From the NCBI RefSeq assembly GCF_021018805.1, contig NC_086247.1:142968102-143032101 (forward strand): a stretch of 64,000 nucleotides of DNA, written 5' to 3'. The position numbers and the translations under genes were made by a program. The notes below the pieces were generated by a model. It was given only the letters and a program-made list of their open reading frames with translations, was not told where the DNA came from and ran no database searches. The DNA is from Prinia subflava (lineage: Eukaryota > Chordata > Aves > Passeriformes > Cisticolidae). Shown here piece after piece: positions 1-13,110 of the stretch (its first letter is position 1; each line of letters starts with the position of its first letter).

Positions 1-1639
1 AGGCTACAAAATAGAGGGCAAAATAAAAGGACAGGTTCAGGAAGAACAGAAACAAGGGAATTTTTGTAAAGTCTCTGACTTGGAGGTCAGAAATTTCAGT
101 TCTATTTCTTGTCTCTACTGCTAGCCAGCTATGTGTACTAGAAACCTCAGCTGGCTCTTCCCTTGCCTCAGTGTAAATCTCAGCATCACACTGCTCACCT
201 CCTGAGAGAATAATGGCCACTCTCTGCTAAGTGGAATATGAAATTCCATCCTATCAAGTCACTAGCATTCACTAGGGCAGAACCCAGGTGCAAAATCCAA
301 GGTTGGCTTGTCCTACAGCCACTTGGAAATTTGGGCTGGTTTTTTGATCTCAGTGTCTTAGAAAAGCTGCAGCTATGGACCTCCTTATGGAGGTATTTAC
401 AGCCAGAGCCTGGTGTATGAGCTTGATAGGAGAGCCTACATTGCAATCACCAGAGATTCAGGCAACAGTTGATTGTTCAGTTCATTGTAAAGCTGGAGCC
501 TACACTTGGTTAGTCATAACCTCTGATCACAGATACACAGGCCAGGGAAAATGGGCAGGGAAAATGGACCTACCATTTCCACAGCTTCTGAATGAGTCTA
601 TCATCCAACACACCATCCGATCTTCAAACTGTTTTCCCAGTATTCAGTCAGGTCATAAAGCTCCAGAGCATTCTCCATCATATCTAAAATAAACCCTGTA
701 TGCCATGCACTGATATTTTTTTCTCCTTCTCAAACTCCCCAATCAGGTTAAAGCATAATAATCTACTTACAATATATGGTTGGCATGTACTTATTGTCTA
801 TTTGGAATAATTTCTTTATTAAGTTTGTGAAGAGACAGAAAATCCAACCAGCCTTCATGAGTCTTGCACTGTACAGCAGGAATATGGCATTTTTCTTATC
901 TCCAATGTTGTTTTCAGTGAAGCACTGACTAAACCTATTTACATATGCCCACAACTGTCCATCAATCTCGTTACAATAAAACCCTGTTAAACCTTGCAAT
1001 TTTCTTCTTTGTCTGTAAGCATTTTTTCCTCTTTCAAATATAATTTCAATATATCAAACACCATCATTTTATAGCCTTTTTAAATAGCTAACCCAGAATT
1101 GTCTTGCTCTTTTCACATGGGGAACATAACTAATAGATTTGCTTTAGCAAATCTGTATATTTTCTTAAAGCAACCTTAGACAAATAATATTATATAAATT
1201 ATTTTTCCTGATTCCTTTTGCAGAACCTTAATAACTGCTTCTCATTTAACACCTTTTACAATCTGACAAATAGACCTTCTAAAAATGGCATATTTCCCCC
1301 AGGTGAAAATGTGCTTTTCCTTCCTCTGAAATCATAAATAACAATGTGAAAAAGACTAAATTTTTTCCCCACAACAAATTTGAAGGTCATCTGGTTAAAT
1401 GTGGAAATAGATTGAAGCTTAGGACAGAAAAAAAAAAAAAGGTGACTATTTCACCATATGAAAAAAATTATCTTATGGACACAGCCTGTACATAAATTAG
1501 GGTGATCTGGCCCACTGTCAATTAATAACACAAGTGAAAAAGTTTCATCTATCACCACAGGTATAGAGCTGATTAATCTCACTCAAACTAGAACATAACT
1601 TTTGGGAAGTCATACACTATGGCCCACTGCACAATACTC
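1..1639. other. AT-rich DNA without a supported gene
   Basis: Short open frames occur on both strands here (up to 105 codons at 375-692), but none has a recognisable domain, a biased composition typical of coding DNA, or flanking splice sites that would make a gene model. A run of 13 A lies at 1428-1440. I see nothing else that can be named. Confidence 0.7.
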
Positions 1640-1702
1640 CAAGTGCAAGCTCTTTGGGGCAGGGACCTCCCACTGCTCAGACAGTGCTTAGTGAAATCAA
1701 AT
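1640..1702 (+). repeat. Ancient retroposon tail fragment (L2/MIR or CR1-like)
   Basis: The stretch reads AAGCTCTTTGGGGCAGGGAC followed after a short gap by ACAGTGCTTAGTGAAATCAA. This is the wording of the old amniote retroposon 3' tail: an 'aagctc..ggggcagggac' block, then an 'acagtgcctagcaca' block. That tail is shared by L2/MIR-type elements in mammals and by related elements in reptiles. Only the tail is visible, and the body upstream is too diverged to recognise by eye. The family is therefore left open between L2, MIR and a CR1-group LINE. Such fragments can be conserved as regulatory DNA, but nothing here shows that. Confidence 0.45.
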
Positions 1703-2049
1703 CTTGAATAATGTCAAATTTTCCTTGCCATCAGGACAAAGCCTCTTGCTTACCTAGATTTAAGTAAGCTTATATTTTCTGTCAGACTTTTTCAAATATG
1801 TCTTCTTATTCAGAATTCACTGGTGGTGTATATCCAGAATGGACCAGTCTCCACTCTGAGGATACAAAACCACCTTGGCTTGCTGAACACTTGGGTAATT
1901 CACCACACCAGAAGAGAAAATACTATACCTGTAATTGTCCAACCATAATTGTTTCAGCCACCTTGAATAAGCCACTGTAGCTTAATAAAACTGGACATTA
2001 CCATGACACATTTCTGCCTTCTCCTTATCAAAAGTGTCATTAACTGGGA

Positions 2050-2075
2050 ATCATAGAATCCCCAAATTCTATGAT
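2050..2075. repeat. Inverted repeat, 10-bp arms, 6-base loop
   Basis: ATCATAGAAT at 2050-2059 is perfectly complementary to ATTCTATGAT at 2066-2075, with CCCCAA between them. The arm word is the same as the ATTCTATGATT octamer-type tail of avian CR1 retroposons. No CR1 body is visible on either side, so a CR1 origin is only a suggestion. Confidence 0.6.
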
Positions 2076-2219
2076 ATTATATCTATACAACTTTCATAAT
2101 TACTTCAACATTCACCTAGGCTCCCTCTCATTTCCCTAATTTCAATATGATTTGGGAAGAAGTTATGAATAAAGAAATGGAAAAACTCTCTGGTATGATG
2201 GACAATGATTAAAAATTAG

Positions 2220-2241
2220 GGCCTGCATTTATAAGCAGGCC
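2220..2241. repeat. GC hairpin with 7-bp arms
   Basis: GGCCTGC at 2220-2226 pairs with GCAGGCC at 2235-2241 across an 8-base AT loop. It stands out as a GC-only stem in an AT-rich region. No U-tract follows, and no function is assigned. Confidence 0.5.
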
Positions 2242-5200
2242 TGCATGTGTAATAAACATTTCTGAGACCTTTGTGGCTGCAGTATGAAAGTTTCAATACA
2301 CCAGAAAGGCTTATTTGACCCGAAATGCTATTTTAAGTAGAGGAAAGATATTACTGACTCTTCTGAACCCAACCAACAGCTATATTCTTAAAATGAGATT
2401 AGAAATATAATGCAATGGTTATTTAATTGAAAATTTTTCAAAATTATAGTTTGTTTTCTAACTGGAAACTTCTTTTGTAAGATTTGCTTGGATCTAATTT
2501 TAAAATTTTTGTTCTAGATTTTTGAATCTCAGTTTTCCATGTTTTATTTGCTGAGACAAGTTAAATACTTTGGTTTTGCTCCATTTGTTTTCAGTTTGGT
2601 CAGTGAATTTAGACTTTGGAAATTTTCACAATGCTAGCTGAACACCAGTTGCATTTAAGGTGTACGTGTTTCTCTTTGTGGCAAGGGCAATGGGGAGCTG
2701 GAAAGTATTCTGGTTTTGTCAAAATGCTTTCCAAATGGAGTTCACAGGGAGCTAATTCACCTTCTGCATGAAGCAGGTGGCTCACATCCTTTTTTGGGCA
2801 CCTGTTGTGGAAGGATTGCATAGAGTGATTTCAGTTGCAATTGTTTGTGTGCTACAGTACAGAGGCACAAGGCCATGGGAGCCATAAAATCTGTGTCCTG
2901 CAGGACAGAACTACCAACACTGCAGGAACTTTAGCTCAGAGGAATGCATTCTAAGGAAGGAAGATATATATTTTAAGTCCAAAGAGATGTGTGTGTAGGT
3001 TAGATTTAAATAATTAGGCTCCATGTTTATAATTTTCATACTGAGCAAATACCTGTTTAAATCCGATGGTAACATTAAAACACAGGTTAGAATTTTCTTA
3101 AACTGAAATAATATAATCTTCATAAATTAAGTCTTAATGTCATACAATTAAAAGCAAAGCATAATAATCTAAAATTCTCTCCTATTCAATGAGTTTAAAG
3201 TGATTAAATGTTTCTTACCCAATACATTGACCATGCCCACTGCATGACACTAACATATTAGCCAAAGAACATTTATTATAGCTTTTTACAGACCCATGCA
3301 ACTTTGATTTAAAGTCATGCATTCTAATATGTTTTGACAAGTAAATTGCTTGCCTTTTTTCCTTGATAGCCAACCACATAAATAATGCATGCATAGTAAT
3401 AGCTAGAGCAATAATGTAAAAGTCAAGTAAGGAGACACATGCAGCATGTTAATGATAAAGGTGCTCTACCCTTTTCAAACAGGAAGGAAAAATAAACAGC
3501 TGTAAAATATATGAAAGAGAGGAATCCAATCATTAAAATAACAGCTTTTAAATTATTGTGGTAAGTTCTAATGGATACTGGAAGGGCATTTGTTAAAATC
3601 CATCATAAAAAACCAAAACATTTTGGGAACCTGAAATCCTTTCTCTTCTCAAGAGGAGATTGGTTCAGCATGCAGAAGTGTTTAACCAAACATCTTCCCC
3701 ATGGTTTGACTAGGAATGGAGGCCAACAGGAAGCTCTCTAGTCTCCATCTGAAAGCCTAAAGAGAAGGAGACATCAATAATTTGCTAAATCTTATTGGTT
3801 AGGTGAGAGATCAAAGAGGTTCGGTGACCAGCTCTGAGAATTGTATGAGAATAAAGCTATTTTTAATGTAAAAAACTTTTTATTTCTGTGGTCTGCCATC
3901 CCTCTTTTAAAAAAAAAGCTTACATTTGAACCAGGGTAATGAAATATTGCAAGTCTTTCAGAAGAGCTTGGAAATTTTCTGACAAAATCCTTTTTCCATA
4001 CCTTAGGGGTCTGACCACAGAGTCATTGTGAATTATTTAGACTTTAATGAATGCCACAACCAAGTTAGACAAGCACTGCCAATTCAGCCCTTTTCTGTAA
4101 GCTACAAATCAGTTGCAAACCTGGCCTGATTTTTTTGTAGCTGTTAGTCACAAGATGTTCACGGAGTAGTAGAGTCAAATTTTGAAGTAGCTCCTTTGGA
4201 ATGATCATGTTCATGGCTAGAAACAACCTTAAATTGTTACTTCCTGAGAGCTGTGGAACCTGCTGAAAAAGCATAGAAATAATTAGACACTGTCATAGAC
4301 ATTTAGAGGATGTATTTCTTTCAAGTTTTTCTTAACATATTGAAATGTAATGTGGTGAATATTTGTATGCTTTTCACAGAAAACTGATATGTTTTTATCA
4401 GGTCATTCCTAAAAAGCAGTCAAAACAAGGAAGGCTGTAAATATGTTCAAGCAGAATCCTGCACTTGAGTTTTCAATTCTCAGAAACACAAGCAATAAAG
4501 GAATTCAGCCAGTGGTTCCTAGTTTTACAGGGGGGGTTGTGCCATTTGATCCATTTAGAATAATTTTGTTGCTATCAGATTTTGTTTCAACCATGAGAAT
4601 ACAATTCACATTGAAAAGGTACATTTTCTACACTCTTTTCAAAAATATTTGATTTTTTTTCTTCCTCTTGGGAAAGTCTTGGACTAAATAATTTGTATGA
4701 AACCAATGTTCTCCCATTCAAACTGTAAGATGTGGTTTTTATTATAGGAATTTTGGTGCCCATTCTTCCCATAATTGGTTCTTTTTAATAAAGGAATATA
4801 AAAGAATGTGGTTTAAAATGTAATTATTATTTAAATAACACAACAGATGCAGAGAAATCGTCTTTTGTTTTATATTTTTAGTAGCTGCCAGCACTCATTT
4901 CTGATCAGTTTATCAGCATGTCATTTAAATGCTCATATTTTCTCAGACAAACTCTATGATTAGCCACTTAAATACCATCATTTTGTTCTTTTAAACAATT
5001 GCTATAAAGAGAAAGTCTTTGCTATATCAGCAAAAGATTTGAACATGAATTATGCAATATGGGTGCTGCAGCTATAAATAATAAGAAAGAACCGATAGGA
5101 ATACTTAAAATATATAATTTTATTGAAATCATGTTGAAACACACGTACAGCACATTATTCATAATAATGATATTTTAGCAGGAAGAATGCTTGTGCATTG

Positions 5201-8105
5201 CAAATAACCCATCTTTCCTCCTGTCCCTTTCTCCCTCCGAAGGACAAGGAGCAGGGGGCAGTACAATCAAAAGGCTCTAACCTCAAGTAGGCTCACACAA
5301 ACATAAAGTGTAGTACCACAGTGAAAGAACACAGGCCTATGTGATTCTTCTAAGAATTAAATATCAGAGTTTTATAAATATCACAAATGTGATTTCTGAA
5401 AGTATTTGCTACCTTCTGACAATCTTTTAAACAAGAGGTCTTTCATGTGTGTATTTTCATGCTGTTCTTCTTTGGATTCTCCAGAAAAGTTCATTTTAAC
5501 ATCATCTACTCTGCAGGTATTTTTAATTATTATTTATATTATTGGAGTATCTTGTAGGCTATGTCTACAGCAGCAACTTTCTCAACCTAAAATTTGACTT
5601 GCTAACTATAGAATAAACTAAATTGATCAGACAGTGAATTTCACTGTTATTCTGATGTGGTAACATCAAGGGGCCACTTAAGCTGTTATCATTACATTGT
5701 CTAATGAGGAAGAAACCTTTTTGCTGAAGGTATCAACAGTAGATCCCACCACACAGCTATCTCAGCTTCACAAGGTTTCTGGTTAGAGTTATAGTGAAAA
5801 CTATAAAAGTGAGCTCCTAACACATTGCTGTTTAGTTAGTAAGATTTTCTCTTTGTCTAACATTAAGATTGTACATATATTTTTACAAATGAGAACTTAT
5901 TTTTGCAATGAAGGAAAATTTGCATATTGTCTGTTTCTCAGATGTGTAACTGAAGAAAATGCAGAGTTTCAAAAGGGAAATTGTATTAGTCTTTACAAAA
6001 AACCCCTTGTAACTAGAAAAGTGGATTTTTATTTTTTTTACAGGGGCCTCTTGACTAATGACACCAGAACTGGATGTAGCTTCAAACTTGTTGTGTCTTC
6101 TAACTAAGTTAAAATTTAAAATACAAATGGAAGATCAAAGTCTTTAACATAGTGAAGACCTTTCAAATGTTGTGATGTGGACCTTAAGTGGCCAAGAGCA
6201 AAATATTTGGGATAATATTATTAAAAGTAGAAGAATTTGCAGTGGGATGATAAACAGGTGTTGAATTCTCTGAGGACTGAAGGCTGCAGTAGGATCAGAA
6301 GTTACAAGGAATCGCCCAGACCTTAGAAGTGTTGGACTCTGAACCAAGGGAACAGTTTGCATTTTAGAGGTACCTGTAGGCCACACCTGTTTGCTGTTAA
6401 GTTCAATCAAAAAACAGCAACAACAACAATAATAAAATCCATTTTCTTACCATTAGTCATAGTATAGCTGAGATCAACTGAATTGAATTTAACTGATGCT
6501 TCTGATAACAATTATTTAACACTCTAAAGGGCTAAGAACATAAGCGAAACAAATTGGCCACAAAATGAAAATTGCAGCATGGCCAAAAAGGTTTTATTTT
6601 GATTACAAACCAGTGAATGCAAATGCTTTTTGTAAAGTAGCAAATCCCTTAGGAGATGTTTAAGAAGCCTCCTGTTACTTGGCAAATTATGGGATAAATG
6701 ACAAAAAAAAAAAACCTGAATAAGCATAAGAACAAAATTTCCATATCAATCTGCTGAAGTAATGGGAGATCAAACTGAGCTTACTGTACCAGGGAAGAGG
6801 AAAACAGCCTGTGTTTTGGGTAGCAAAATCTGTGGAGGAAGAAAAATAATGGAGAAAAATATTTTTTGTTATGGGAAACACAGAGCCCACTAAAACACAG
6901 ACACTGGTGCAAAAACTGTGCTACTTGTGTTAGTCAGGCCTGTTCAGAACCTAAAATTGTTACGGACATGTGACAATGGATCCAAGCAAATCCTGCTAGA
7001 TTGCTTTATGTCCAAATTCCTTGCTCAGTACAGCATTATTATGTGGGGGTTTTTGTGGTTTTTTTAAGAATTACTAATGACATAAAAGGAGAAAAAGTTG
7101 TTAACTTCATTGAATTTGACATTATGGTTTTCATTTCCACTAAACCTTTCAGTATAAGGGTTGAGCAAACATTTAGGATTGTGGCTGAGACCTGCCTCTG
7201 CAAAAACGCAGCCAAATAAAATTCACAGCCGATTCTGGGATGCAAAGAAAGCAAAAATGATGCACATGATGCGTTTCTGAGGGGCAAAGAATTTGTGGGG
7301 ACAGTCTGGCCTTATCTTGAAAGAAAGGCAGACAGAGAATTTGCAGTGTCCTGCAGGAGAGCAGGCAGCAAATCCTTAAAATTACTGCATGGAGGGGAGC
7401 CTGTTCTGATGGCAGCAGCAGCTTCATTTAAGGTTGTCTGCCTTGGGGAAAATAAGGACGTGAGCCAAGCCCACAGGAACAGAGTCACTGCTACTGAGAA
7501 ATCTGAGGATTGCACTGGTAGAGCTCACACAAATAAGTTACTCCTCTGGAATGGACTCTGCAGTGCAGGAGGATGACAAAAGCCACCCAAGCATGTCATA
7601 GAGGTCACTGAAGAAAGCTGCCCAGTGAGGAGAGCTGTGGGATCTTTCTTTAAAGCTGATGCAAAATGCTATGAAAGTTTTAACCAAGCTCCCTCCTTAT
7701 GAGCTGACAAAATATAAAAATGGAAACATCTATATGAAGTCCTTACATTAACCCACATAGTAAAATACTCGTTTCAAGTATTATTATGATTGTCTATTCC
7801 AAAAACTCTCCCTGTCTTATCCTCCAGGATTTCAATAGGAAGTGTTTTACCAGAATGGTTAGCTTTGCTGTCAAAATCTGGCAGCAGGTGAACTCTGTCG
7901 ATGTTTTGATAGTTGTTAAGCTGTAGCACAGCTGAAGCTAACATGTTAAGAATGGTAATGTTTAATTCTGTGCTATTGATTGCTTATAATTTCAAGTGGT
8001 AAACTGATAGTGCTCAGCTGGTATAGTCCATTGAGCACTTTCTACAAGGTAGATCTTGCACTGAAACAAGAAAAAACCAACAATGGTACTAAGAACTATT
8101 TGCAT

Positions 8106-8133
8106 TAATAATTATTATTAATAATAATTATTA
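8106..8133. repeat. Perfect 28-bp AT-only palindrome
   Basis: The 28 bases are made only of A and T and are exactly self-complementary, with no spacer (centre between 8119 and 8120). The composition is built from TAA/ATT trinucleotides, so a decayed or inverted ATT microsatellite is the simplest origin. Such palindromes can extrude as cruciforms and are prone to rearrangement. Confidence 0.85.
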
Positions 8134-11100
8134 CTTAATAAGCATATTTAGTCTGCAGTAACTTTAAAAAAATCCAAACAGTAAACATCACAGGAAAGAG
8201 GAGCACTGCTTCTAACTCTTCAAAACTCAAAACAATAATTTTAAAAAGGTAAAAAACCCAAACCAGGTGGCATTCTGTGCACTTGTACACTTTGATTGAA
8301 GATCAGAGTCTTTGTGTTTAATTTCTCATTATTTGTCTTTCAGAGGCAATATAATCTGTGCTGGCATCTGTTTCATTTGACAACTTAATGTAGTCTCCAT
8401 AGACTTACTTCAACAGTGCTTTGTTGTGATTTGACAGTGTGGGTGTCATCCCCAATGACAGCCACAGCCATTGCTGAGTCTGCATTTTGACATTTAAGTA
8501 GGCTCAGCTGAGAATAGATATCTGAGGTGTTTATTTTCACTCACATTCTATTTTGACATTGTATCATTTTAGTAAGTCCATATTCTTTCCTAAGTAGGTT
8601 ATTCCCAGTTGGAGAGAAAAAGTTCTTTGAGTTGGATGTAAAATTTGACGTCTCTGGGAGAAAATATAAATAGCATTTCAAAAATTAAGAAGTATGATAA
8701 GAGCAATATTTTCTGGTAAAATGAATTTTTCCTTTAACTTAGAGAATGTGCAACACCTCAAAAAGAACATGAGGGGGGATTTATTTTGTTTTAGCATTTG
8801 TGCATACAAGGAAAAGCCAACTGAAATAACTAACATTGCTGGAAGTTGTTATTAAAAGTAAATGTTGATGTCAGAAATGGGGTCCATCCTGCTAAGGGCA
8901 ACATTCATTATTATACAGATGATTAGCATACTCTATTATCTTTCCATGCATATCTTTAGGTGTAAATGTCCTTTATCTCTTTAATAGTTTATATGCACAT
9001 CCTTTTGTCTGTATGCATACACTATAATGCACCACAGGTTCATAAAAGACTTTGTTAAGAGTAATTACAAATTCAAATTTTTTTTCTCTGAGAAATCTAA
9101 GAAATCATAAATATTCCATCTAGGAAGAGTGTACAGAAGCCTCATTCTGTGAACATGTATAGGCTTAGATTAATATTAATTGTGAATCTTACAAATGAAA
9201 AGTCCCTCTGCTTCAGAGTCTAGGCCTCAGAATGCACCTGTCTGTGGTAATTTCCACCAGAAAGTTCTCTTTTCTTATCTGCAGGCATAAACACCAGGTT
9301 TGGTCCACTGATGTACAGAAATAACACCATGAAAATGTAGTTTGTCAATGTAAGGGAAGGTAGATACTTTGATTCAATCTTCTGTGGATTAGCAAAGCAT
9401 TTTTAACATAGTAGATATAATGCATAATATATTTCTATCTATAAATACTAGTGTATTTGTATGTGGGGAATACATTTAGAGACAAGTTTATATTTTATGT
9501 ATATCTTTATATATTCTTTATGCCTGCCTAAAAATCTTAAGTTTACATTGCTTACTTCTTGGTGATTCCCAAATACTGAAACGTCTGGGATGGGAGGGGA
9601 AAGAGCAGAGAAATATAATGCAAAAATTAATTGTCTCAAGAAGAAATACTACCAGAGTCCATTATTATCACCAATTTCTTTACTCAGCAAAATTTGACAG
9701 TTCAAATCACTGAAAGAGGTGGTGAGAACTGAGGTACTAACTCTTCAATATTTTGTATATTGGCATCAGTTTCTCTTGCCAGCAATTACTTTTCGCCACA
9801 GGAATAGCATCACCACTGTAATTACGTGATGTATGGTTTAGTGAAAACTATTTGAGCTCCCAGAAAATTATATCAGCTCAAAGTCCATGTAGACCAGCAA
9901 GTAATCTTCAAAAAAAATGTCCTCTATGTAAATCAAAACCTGTTAGATCTGTGTCTGGTATTAGCATTACAACAACATCATCTTCTGGAAGTACTCAGAG
10001 GATATAATAAAGTGTCTGTTACTTCTTGAGATTCAGACCAGGGCAACTTCTAATTTTCTATGCTACTGTGTTGACAGAAAATGGAAAGATGCCAGTAACA
10101 ATCCCAAGTCAGCAGAGGAATTTTACTACACACCGAAATTAATTATATTGCTAATAATAAGAAGAAAGAGAGATCTATTTTCAGCTTTCTGTCCCTGACA
10201 TTTGTTACCTAGGACTGCAGCAAGAAGTGTGCCATGCTTTAGAGAGTATCATAAAGGAGAATCACAGTAATAGCTGCTCAATACTAAATATCAAGTACAT
10301 TGGTTCAGATTACTTTATTCCTTTGTGATACTCAGCTGCCTGGGGAAAAAGAAACCCAAGTCAACAAAACCCTAAATTTTCATGTGGTTTTCAAAAGTAT
10401 CTTCTGGATGTTGAAGGGTCTTAATGTCTTCAGTAACTAAGATTTTTTAACATCAAGAAAATGTAGAAGTTTGCACTCCTGACCATCAAAAGCTGTGTAG
10501 GCAAGAACAGGAAATTTGAAGCCTTTGTTGGCTTTGTTGGGACCATGTAACAGCAGAACACCAGAGGTTTTTGAAAGGGGACAGGGAATCTGTTTCATGT
10601 AGAAGAGATTCTTCACAAGCAAAGTAGGTGTTTTAGAAAAGCAGTCTCTAAAAATGATATTATTGTGGGTTTTTCTAAGGAATAAGCATTTAACTCCAGC
10701 CTCTGCACATAAAGCCAGGAAGATATTTCCATAATTTTAATAACATTGCAACCACTGGCCTCTATGGTTCTAACAGCCTCTTTGACAGGCTGCAACAGAA
10801 AGGTGAAATTCTACCTGGGATATATGACTCTAAGAAATGCCAGACTGAACATAATGAAAATGAAATCCCAAACCACAGGAAACCAGTGAAAGTCATGTCA
10901 TTAGGTCCAGCCTTTCACAGTTCTCTTTATCCCCTTTATCTGCCTCCTTTACAGGTGTGTGCACCACATACCCACTCACAGCACTGTGACTGCTGTTCAC
11001 AGACATTTTAAACCATTGGCTGGATGTTAAAAAAACCAACTGAATACTTACAGTAAGATTTCATCTAGTCTGACTGTTTCGATTCTGTGCATAGGAAAGT

Positions 11101-12000
11101 CAAAGCACTTCACAAATTGTGGAAAAACAAACATTCCACAAATATCATAAATGTCTTCAAAACTAGTAAATATACATCAAGTTTCCCAAAGGTATCTCAT
11201 TCACTCAGAATTTTTCATGAGTAAAACTAGTTAAAAACTATTTTAGACATACAATATTTTAAAATACTGGGATATATGTAATTTTAAGAAAACTTTCATT
11301 GCAATTCAACTGTCATTTAAGAGAAGCAAAGGGGAAAACCAAAGCCATACTTCTGCTTTTTCCAGGCTTTGTTCATGAAAGTGTTCTAATTAGAACTAGA
11401 CTGGTCAAGAAAACCCATGCAGAATCTAAGCTATTGTAGCCCCAGTGCCTCAAGCACTTAAGGAATATTTTGCTACTTTCAGAGTCTACCTAAACATTAA
11501 TACTTCCCCAGTTCATGTACGTGGTGAAATATTTTTAGTGTACATCCTGGCTACTTACTGGGGGGGCAAAAATAAGACTTGCATAAAAGACCCCTCACCA
11601 ATTGGTCCTATTCTTCATCAAAACAATAATTTTGTTTATTTGTTAAAATTTGGGTGTGTGTGAGATTTCCCTCTACTCTGCATTTTATTAGCCATCATTT
11701 TTAGAAATTGCTTAATTTGGTTTAACATCATCCTGAAAACAGACTGGAATTTCCAAAGGACATCATACAGGCCACAGAAATCATATTTAAATAATAAGAA
11801 TGTTAATTATTTTGCAAACCCTCTGACTGTGTTTGCTTATTTAACTTTCTAGGATTAAGTGATGAAATGACTCTGACTTCTCAGGACTGTTCTGTATCCC
11901 AGTAACACCTCATGCCTTTAAACATTCTTCTTTGAGAAGGAAAGCTCCAAGAACCCGTACCTCCTAATAACCTGAAACATGCAATCTGCACCTTGAGTTA
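8134..12000. other. AT-rich DNA without a supported gene
   Basis: No open frame above 72 codons and no recognisable repeat. CCAGGTGGCA at 8263-8272 matches the core half of a CTCF site but lacks the usual upstream CCA, so it is not called. I see nothing else that can be supported. Confidence 0.65.
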
Positions 12001-13110
12001 ACTTAAACAGAATCAGAGACTGAAAGGATCTTCTGTGGAGGAGCAAGAAAGTTTCATGCAAATGATTTTATCTATAAAGAAGAAGGAAGGAGAAGAATCT
12101 ATAGAAGAGGTTTCTAGTTGTATCACTCATGCACATACTACTTTCTTTTATACTGTAGGCCATGAGGGTTTTTTCCTGCCTAACTTTTGGGTTGTATGTA
12201 TAAACTGTCACCCCAACTAGTTCTGCTCACCCCATGTCACTTCTTGCTTTGGGAAGCAGTGGGTGGGTGTTGTTTCTTATGGAACAGGATGCCTAACCCA
12301 TTACTGTGTACCTCCTACCCTGGCCTTCCTTAGCACAGAAACATGTCTATCCCTCATAGCAGGGTCACAACAACAGGTCTGGTTTATTGTCCTGCTCCAC
12401 CTCCGTGGTGGAGAGCAGGACTTCCCCACAGATGTTCCTCAACAGCACCACTTACCACCCCTTATGATGTACCAGGCAGTTCTTGGGCTCTTGTTTTGGC
12501 ACAGGGTATCTATATATCTTTCTTGATCACATTCCCAATAACTAGTCTGCCCTGCTGTACCTTTTCCCCACTGTTTTTGCTCCATCTGTACCCAAACAAC
12601 TCTTCCTGGTACCATCACCAAGCTAAACTGGGCCGTGTAGGATGTCCACAGCAGGTGTACCCTGTGCCAGGAATGGCACCCATGTATGGCTGGCAAGGCA
12701 CAGCGAGCTGCCAAAGGCCCTGTGATCTGGGGAGTCTGAATGTTTCTTACTAACTCCACTGCCTACAAAATCCATCTCTCCTTCTTGGCACTTTCTGTAA
12801 CTTTGACCAGCTTCTCACACTGTCACTTGTTTCATTTTCTCTGTTCAGTTTTCCCCCATGTCAAATGCAGCACTGTCCAGGGTTCCTGTGACACTCCATC
12901 CCACAGGCAGACAGCGTGGGACTGAGCCACACAGGAATGCAGACAGTCAAACCATGGGGCTGGATTCAGCACCAGCTAGGAACACCAGATCAAGCCTTTA
13001 TGTTTGCAGTTTCTCTGTTTTCTCAGTGCAAAAAGAATTGGTACTTGTCTCTGAAATGTTAAGTCTTCATGACCCAGTATTCTGTGCTGTCACTGAAAGC
13101 TGAGAGAACA
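12001..13110. other. Slightly GC-richer block, overlapping open frames, no gene called
   Basis: This kilobase is richer in C and G than its flanks, and overlapping frames are open on both strands: 136 codons plus at 12343-12753, 106 codons minus at 12439-12759, and 81-87 codons in neighbouring frames. The plus frame is proline- and tryptophan-spotted, but I recognise no family. The fact that both strands are open points to composition rather than coding. An old diverged retroelement is possible but no terminal motif is visible. Confidence 0.45.
12389..12421. repeat. GC-rich bulged hairpin with 13 paired bases
   Basis: GTCCTGCTCCACC at 12389-12401 pairs with GGTGGAGAGCAGGAC at 12407-12421, leaving a 2-base bulge on the 3' arm and a 5-base loop (TCCGT). 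It is too short for a microRNA precursor and pairing stops on both sides. It is one of the strongest local folds in the window. Confidence 0.7.

Larger units (their letters stand above)
1703..8105. other. AT-rich DNA without a supported gene
   Basis: Over six kilobases of AT-rich sequence with only short open frames (93 codons at most). Two small hairpins near 2.05 and 2.22 kb are listed separately. The stretch around 3370-3440 is rich in TAAT and ATGCAT-type motifs and could be an old conserved noncoding element, but I cannot test this. Short CAA/TAA-rich runs occur at about 6411-6435. Confidence 0.65.

Noticed and set aside
8263..8272. CCAGGTGGCA as a CTCF site
   Set aside because: Only the core half matches; the upstream bases are AAA where CCA is expected.
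12343..12753. 136-codon proline-containing frame
   Set aside because: The opposite strand is also open, no family is recognised, and there are no splice sites or promoter context.
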